The position numbers and the translations under genes are program-made. From Pyrrhosoma nymphula (taxonomy: Eukaryota; Arthropoda; Insecta; Odonata; Coenagrionidae), in contig OY754334.1 of assembly GCA_963573305.1 (NCBI GenBank), positions 32,667,614 through 32,731,613 on the forward strand: DNA of 64,000 bases, in the 5' to 3' direction. The notes under the pieces were generated by a model that saw only the letters and a list, made by a program, of their open reading frames with translations, had not been told where the DNA came from and did no database searches. Below are positions 58,097 through 64,000 of the stretch, piece after piece. The stretch's first letter is position 1; each line of letters opens with the position of its first letter.

Positions 58097-58130
58097 GACT
58101 GAGAGGAAGAAAAGAGGATTTTTATATATA
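58097..58130 (-). promoter_or_regulatory. TATA box and TCAGTC initiator of the secreted-protein gene
   Basis: On the minus strand TATATATAAAAA (58130-58119) is followed about 25-30 bp later by TCAGTC (58102-58097), the arthropod initiator motif. The start codon at 58036 is some 60 nt downstream. The order and spacing of TATA, Inr and ATG are those of a focused RNA polymerase II promoter. Confidence 0.65.
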
Positions 58131-60299
58131 ATACCCGGCTTATATTTATTTACTCAGCGTTTCCGGCCGTTCCGAGAAGGGGGGTTCATCGTCCGGTCCT
58201 GCCTCTCTTGCGACTTGGGATTTCTTTTGGTCAAAGCTCACTGCGACGCGGTAAATCCCTATAAGCTCTTCTTAATGTCTCTACAATGCGACGTCACTTT
58301 TTCCGGTTGAGTGTCTGGGAGTAGGGGGCTGAATGGGCAGGAAATGCGGTGGCTGATTGAGGTGGGATTCTTCCGTTTTTTCCGGTGTTCGTAACTTTTC
58401 GTTTTCATTTTCTGTGTTTCGTCATTGAACCGTCGATGATTTTTAGTTTTCTGCGGTAGTAGAAACTCGTAAAACTTTGTTTGTCATCGAGGACATGACT
58501 CCTCATAAAAGTGTACTTTCCATTTTGTTATTAAACAGCATTTTTAACTGTTACATGACGGAACAGCATTTTTCCGGTAAAGAAAAAATACTTCGTACTT
58601 TTCACACTGTCCTCTGCATTTAATTTAACTATAAATTACTGTTTCAACTTGTAAGTGTAATCTTCAGAAGCACTGACATTTGCCTCAAATTAATCTGTAA
58701 ATTATCTTTCAATATTATGCTTAAAGTTAGACGTTGAAAACTTGTAGTAATCACATAACGTGTACAGTAAGAAGTCTGTTTTTCACTATCGGAAATCACG
58801 ATTTCGTTCATTCGCTAGTTTTGCACCAGAAAATTTGTGGCTATAGACCTATATTCTTCATTTTTCTCCCGATGGAGACCCAATATTCTCTTTTATTCCT
58901 TTTCATCCTGTGGCCATCTCTCGATTCTTGATGGACATAAATGGTATTGATGCCTCAGGCATCTGTCCTTTCCTCCTCTTCTCATTAAGTTTCTCATTAA
59001 TGCTAGCTGTATCAGGCTATCTACGGATTTATTTGAATTCGGATATTATTTCCTACTTTCTCGGCTGTAATAAAACTATCTCTCAATGGAGCAATATCTG
59101 AAATTGACATAAATGTCAATATTCCGAGGAATATTAGTATTTTACAGTTTTATTGGTTTTTCTTAAGGAAATTATTCACCTCAATATCTTTATCTCCCAA
59201 ATAATTAATAATACGACATTTGCCGTGGTTGATTTCTCATATGAACATATAATAAAAATTAAAAATTTCCATTCCCATTACCAGGTAGTATGGTGGCGAG
59301 AAAAGAAATTAGTAAATAGCGATTTCCTTCAGTCGCAAGTTTTTCACCCGGAAAACTTGTGGTCATATATCTTAATTATTTAGCCCTAGGAATTTTATTT
59401 TTTCTTCCTTGAAGACATTCTTTCCAAGAAGAGAAAAGTGATGAATATGATAATATTTTAATAATATTGAAATATTTTCTGTTTTTCAGTTTTATTAGTT
59501 TACATCTCGTAAATTATCAGTAATGAAAATGTTTAACCGAATGAGGTCTACTTCTTCTTATAGGTATTATGCCTACCTCTTTTCCTTTGTGCGCAATTGA
59601 TGTGGAAACGAGTTCTCTGCTAAATTGCCATTCCAAGTTCAGCGTGTCGCATCACTCGAAAATTAGAATGACTATAATGGCGTAGTCTCCTATGGAAATG
59701 TTCATTTACTCCGACGCGCAAAGTGAAACTCGTGTAAGTAGGAAGTAATAAGGAACCGACGTAATTTTCGAATGTTAGTTTTGACATTTGAATAACGTTC
59801 AGTCTTTGAATTGATATTTCATGACTTGAGAAGCAAAAGTGAGTGGTACTATGAGTTTGTGTAATTACTGCATAACTAGCTCCTCTGTACCATCAAGGGC
59901 CTGCAAAAATTTGTCATCAAGCTCAAGGTCTGGAAGTGACGAATAGTCTGACGTCGTATGTCGATGAATATCAAAAGAGCTGGCGAGATTCGCTTTGTCG
60001 GGAAGTCACACAACGAGTTGCCTAAGCTTCAAGGGGCCGACTCTAGGGGCAATGATTGGCGGTGGGCACGAGGAAAGACGTCATTTGGTACCATCCAATT
60101 TCGTAGACTGATGTGATGCTTGTTGATTTTAGTCGAAGGAGAACCGATAGTATAAGTAAGGTGTATGTATGTCCGTGAAGGGATTGCGATGAATTGAATC
60201 AAGTAGAAAGCTTCAAATAGCATATAAATGAGGAAACTGCCTGCAGGGCCCTTGCGCTTCGCGCTCGTATGTCGTGTGGCTGCAGCTCTTTCCATGTAC
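58131..60299. other. Gene-free stretch
   Basis: No supported gene. GC content drops sharply above about 58450. Confidence 0.45.
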
Positions 60300-61135
60300 A
60301 CACATTAGCAATACTCCGAGGAAGAAGACTTCATTCTAGATATGTATCATCAGCAACAACAGCCATCAATCCAAAGATAGGTTGGCTTCAGATAACCATT
60401 CCAATATCCTCTCAGCTAGCTAGTCGCTTTATTCCTTCATATGTTTTCATTTTGACAACCTTAAAATTTGCTTAATGTATTCCATCCTTGGTCCTCCTCG
60501 TTAATAATTTTCCAATATATTTCCATTTTCAGTGTAGCTCCCAATAAGCTGTTGTGTCGCAGAATGTGCACAGTAACTTTCCTCCTACTTTGCAGAATTT
60601 TTATCGAACTTCTTTTCTCTCCTATTATTCGCAGGACTTCTTCATTATTGATTTTCTCGGTTCATTTGATCTCTGCCATTCTTCGATAACACCAGATTGG
60701 TTGCAATCTACTTTGTTCCGCTTCAGTTCCATCCTAGCTTCACTGCCATATAAGATCATGGTACGAATATAAGTTTGAATGAAGTGCTACCTTACTTCGA
60801 AGCTTATGATAATGATGATTTGTAAACTCATTCTCTGACAGAATTCTTTTTTGGCTTGTTCTACTCTGCTCACAATGTAGGTACCTATCTTTCTTTATTC
60901 TTCAATCACTGGTGATCATACTGCCCAGATTGAAAAATCTTTCCCCTATTCATTGTTTTAGTTGTCCAAGTGTTGTATTATGGGTTTCTGTAACAAACTA
61001 TAATTTTGTTTTCCTTTACATTAAATTTCAGCTAGTATTTCTTCGTAGCTTTTCCCATTCAGTTCAACATTTTCATCACGTATTATTTCTTGTCTTCCAG
61101 AATTGCTGTTATCAGCAAAGCGTAACGTGCTGATT
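60300..61135 (-). pseudogene. Non-LTR retrotransposon reverse transcriptase C-terminal remnant
   Basis: Minus-strand readings in order are LKFNVKENKIIV (about 61030), AKKEFCQRMSLQ, IRTMILYGSEARMELKRNKV, then SIKILQSRRKVTVHILRHNS and LLGATLKMEIYW (about 60520). LYGSE.W.L, then the I..R...GHILRH..LL block are the conserved landmarks of the region behind the polymerase domain in many arthropod LINEs. Stops and frameshifts interrupt the reading, so it is a decayed copy about 0.8 kb long. Confidence 0.8.
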
Positions 61136-62820
61136 GTCTCTCCTTGTTCCTGTGATCATAATTGTTTGTTTTTAGAGATAAGAGTGGAAATCTCAATTTT
61201 GGACCGAAAATTTGTACGGGAAGCCTCGCTTAATTAGGCTAGAGTCCAATCTTACGACCATGATGCATTGAACGAGACAAGTGCTAGAAATCAAAACTAC
61301 TTCTTTTACCGTTTGGAAATGGCTCCAAAAGGCATAAGACGTCGATATGAGTAAAAATCCGTTAAAATTTCAAAATTTTCCACATAGAATTAATACTTTC
61401 ATGTCATCATATGTGATATACATGCGTGGATATTGAAAAGGGATAAATGTGCGATTGATTCGAATTTTCACATAAACTACTATAATTGCACAATTCTCAA
61501 GAATGTAGACCTATTTCTGATCACGGTGATATCAAACTTTGCTTGTCCTATTCAAATTGATTATCTAGAGATTGATCCAAATTTGCGACGCAAGGATATT
61601 TACCACACACACAATGTTTAATGTAAATAAGAACCGAGTTTATTTTACGGGGATTCATACTCATTACACGGTGGAGAGAATTCTCGGGCAAATATGGCTT
61701 TTACCTGGAAACGGCGGGCTCTAAATTCTTCATTATGCCCCCGTTTACTGTGTGATGAGAGGAGGCTGCACTGCCTTCTGAGGCCCGCTTGACTCCTCCC
61801 GGCTTTCTGAAAATATTGACCACAGCCGCCGGGCCTTTTGCCTCAGCCAATAGTAATTTTCTCCTTGATCATATTTGATGACCCCCCCCGTCCTTGTTTA
61901 TCCTTTCTCTCTCTTTTTATCACTTTAACCCGCTTGTACCCTTTTCCCCCACCCCACATTTCCACCCACCCACCCCTTGATGGCAACCACCCACCTCATG
62001 ATTTTGCGAAGGAGGAAAGCTGCCCTCATATTGGCGCACCTGTCTCGCGGCCATTTCGGGGACCATAAACATAAGTCATCCAGGGGGTGGGGCACTAGGT
62101 ACCACTTCCGGCTCCATCCCACCATTTTCTCTCCACCTCACTCCATCCTTCTTTCTCACTCGCTCTTGTCTTTTCTTCCGCCGTTCTGCTTCGGTTACCA
62201 CTAGTGTTTCCTGGCGGGAATGAATTACTGCTCGAACACAGGTATTTCCACATTCTCTTGTTCAGAAATATCGAAAAGTGTTGGTCGGAAAAACAGAAAA
62301 AAGTGCTCCTTGAAGCAAATAATACTAGCATCGTGTTAGTACAGTTTAAGGAAAGATCAAAATTAACAGGAAGAAGGGTCTCATTATACCGTTTGTCAGA
62401 GCCGAAGTGATCCTGTAGCGTATAGGGAAAAATGCACTGTCTTATTATGCATTAGCCATGAACTTCCTCCATTTAGGAACTTCTTACTCGTCATATTTAT
62501 ATTGCGTCAACCTGTTGTTGGAGCATGTAGTGCACCTCTTCAAGACTGCGAGGTGGCCGGCACCTTCTCGGGTTGGTATTTTTGGTATTAAAGAACTATT
62601 TTCAGACGTTTTTTAAATAGTAAGCTGAGTAAAACTTTCAACTATCCCGAGCATTAGCAATTACAAGAAATAACTAATAAGAGTGAAGAGATGTTTCTGT
62701 ATTACATATGCAACATCAACTTACAAACGAAATAGATTTCCTTGTGATGGCTTCTGCGGAGTATTTCGTCTGAAAGACCTGGTCTTTCGAGTATTTTACC
62801 GCGAGCGTCCATATTTTGGG
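61136..62820. other. Gene-free stretch with C-rich tract
   Basis: No supported gene. C-rich DNA at about 61880-62000 (runs of CCCACC) and a GC-richer patch to 62200 are open in several frames without domain signal. Confidence 0.45.
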
Positions 62821-62858
62821 GACAACAGTTTCGCCAGCGTTTAGGTCGGCGTCTTCAG
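62821..62858 (-). ncRNA. Hammerhead-ribozyme-like core (single copy)
   Basis: On the minus strand CTGAAGA (62858-62852) is followed by a GCC/GGC stem around a longer loop, then GAAAC (62832-62828), a short ACTGTTGT segment and GTC (62823-62821). Core order is kept. Stem II is only three to four pairs, and an inner stem I is not evident. Confidence 0.45.
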
Positions 62859-63184
62859 GTCAAAAAAGAGTTTGATGGTTCATAAGTTATTTCAGTATAA
62901 AGAAGCAAGAAAAAATTTATTTTCTATTTTATTTGTAAATAAATGAAATAGAATTATTTTTTCTTTAACTTAATTTGTGCATTGTATCTAAGTAGGTTTG
63001 ATGTGTATTATTGTATTTCACAAAGGAAGAGCGGCTATTGACAGAAACCACGGGTGGGTCGAACTTAAGCTACGCCCGCTAAGACTGCTTGAACACTGGC
63101 CACGTGCCCTGGTTTCTTCGCCCTTATTACGGCTTATTTTCACTGATAGTTACTGTTATAATTATTATTACCGACGACATATAC
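62859..63184. other. Gene-free AT-rich stretch
   Basis: Nothing recognised. Confidence 0.5.
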
Positions 63185-63199
63185 CAGTGGTACCCAATC
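63185..63199 (+). repeat. hAT-type terminal motif, possible transposon end
   Basis: CAGTGGTACCCAATC resembles the CAGTGGTTCCCAACC terminus of many hAT transposons. No opposite end is seen inside the window, so the element, if real, is either solo, decayed or runs past the right edge. Confidence 0.35.
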
Positions 63200-64000
63200 T
63201 CTTGTAGGCGTACTTTGAGAACCTCGCGAAGCAGGTTGAATAATGCCGAATTTAGGTTTGAAATAGCAGTTAGTATATGAACAATACATTTTTGCATAGC
63301 ATAAACGGTACAGTTTTTGAAAGTGCGTGACTAAGGGATATTCATCTCGGAAAAGGTTGCGGACCTATGGTCCGTGCTAATTAAATATAATAGATGACTT
63401 CTGAAACTCTTGAGAATTTTTGGGGAACACCCCCTCCCGTTCTCAGATCGTAAAGGTTTCATAATATGTGCAATTTAGAAACCGTAGTTACCACATATCC
63501 CGGTATTCCGGCATTTCCTCGAATCTGGCCAAATGTTTGCGTCTCTCCCGGAAATTGGTCGAAATCTCTTGGTGGTTTGTTAGTCATTTGGGAAAGCGAC
63601 CGACGACTAAGGTCAATAGCGACGCTAAGGATAAGTGGGTGGGTTACTAAGTTAAGGATGATATGTAAATCGTAGACAGGGTGTAATGGAAACCCGGCGT
63701 GGGCATTAGCTTACTATCAACGGAAGACACCAAGTGGCCCTTAAGTTTAACTTCGCATCAGATGGACGTAGTGCCTATTACGCTTGTGATACTCAAGTAG
63801 AGATCGGAATTGCAGTGGAAAATCTCTGCCCCTGCCGAAATTCGTAACCTACTTCATGCTACAAGCATGGGCGTAGCTAGGAGGGGGGGGGGGAGAAAGG
63901 TGGGCACTGCCCACCCTACAAAACTCATTTCCCACCCTAGAAAAATCGACAGTATTGAAGAAATATACTGCTTCGTTACTAGTTGATTTAGACTTTCGCG
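63200..64000. other. Gene-free stretch with transposon-end-like GGGCGTAGCTAGG
   Basis: No supported gene. CATGGGCGTAGCTAGG at 63866-63881, followed by a G run, is a motif also seen (inverted, CCTGGCTACGCC) at 41164. It is likely the edge of an interspersed repeat continuing beyond the window. Confidence 0.4.

Overview
This is a gene-poor, AT-rich, repeat-laden stretch of eukaryotic genome, almost certainly from an arthropod and probably an insect. The evidence is: remnants of hAT, mariner and several non-LTR (LINE) families; a tRNA-derived SINE with a TTTA-type tail; an intron of about 86 nt; a TATA box plus TCAGTC initiator upstream of a signal-peptide exon; a reeler-domain exon resembling arthropod spondins; and no bacterial-style gene packing. 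The species cannot be named from the sequence. Most open frames are short and show no family signal.

Host genes are sparse and lie in the last quarter. An internal exon of a reeler-domain (spondin-like) secreted protein is at 48437-48776 (+). A two-exon C-terminal gene fragment of unknown function is at 50847-51250 (-). A promoter plus first exon of a secreted protein is at 57803-58130 (-). GC- and CpG-richer islands (2150-3340, 11190-11659, 46550-46960 and part of 19480-20160) may be promoters or untranslated exons, but nothing in them could be proven.

The dominant feature is a 13.4-kb perfect-looking palindrome at 24482-37909. It has two 6,343-bp arms that are identical everywhere I compared them, around a 742-bp asymmetric spacer. 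It is bounded by an exact 6-bp direct repeat (GGAGAA) and by AGTAGGTTT/AAACCTACT termini. The direct repeats indicate an integrated mobile element rather than a simple inverted duplication or assembly artefact. The 6-bp duplication and AG termini recall Polinton/Maverick elements, but no polymerase, integrase, ATPase or capsid gene was recognised. Each arm carries an intact 195-codon intronless gene of unknown function pointing inward, several nested direct repeats, and a LINE-type ORF1 with a PHD-like zinc finger. The full-length ORF1 reads from the right arm into the spacer.

A second theme is a family of small motifs scattered through the window with a hammerhead-ribozyme-like core (CTGANGA, short stem, GAAAC, short stem, GTC). 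Several occur as head-to-head inverted dimers, and AATAAA-rich sequence usually follows the predicted cleavage position. Other mobile DNA includes a 679-bp hAT derivative with 8-bp target duplications and 18-bp periodic subterminal repeats, a 326-bp internally deleted mariner, and LINE fragments at 10430-11080, 16735-17245, 45460-45740, 49719-50132 and 60300-61135.
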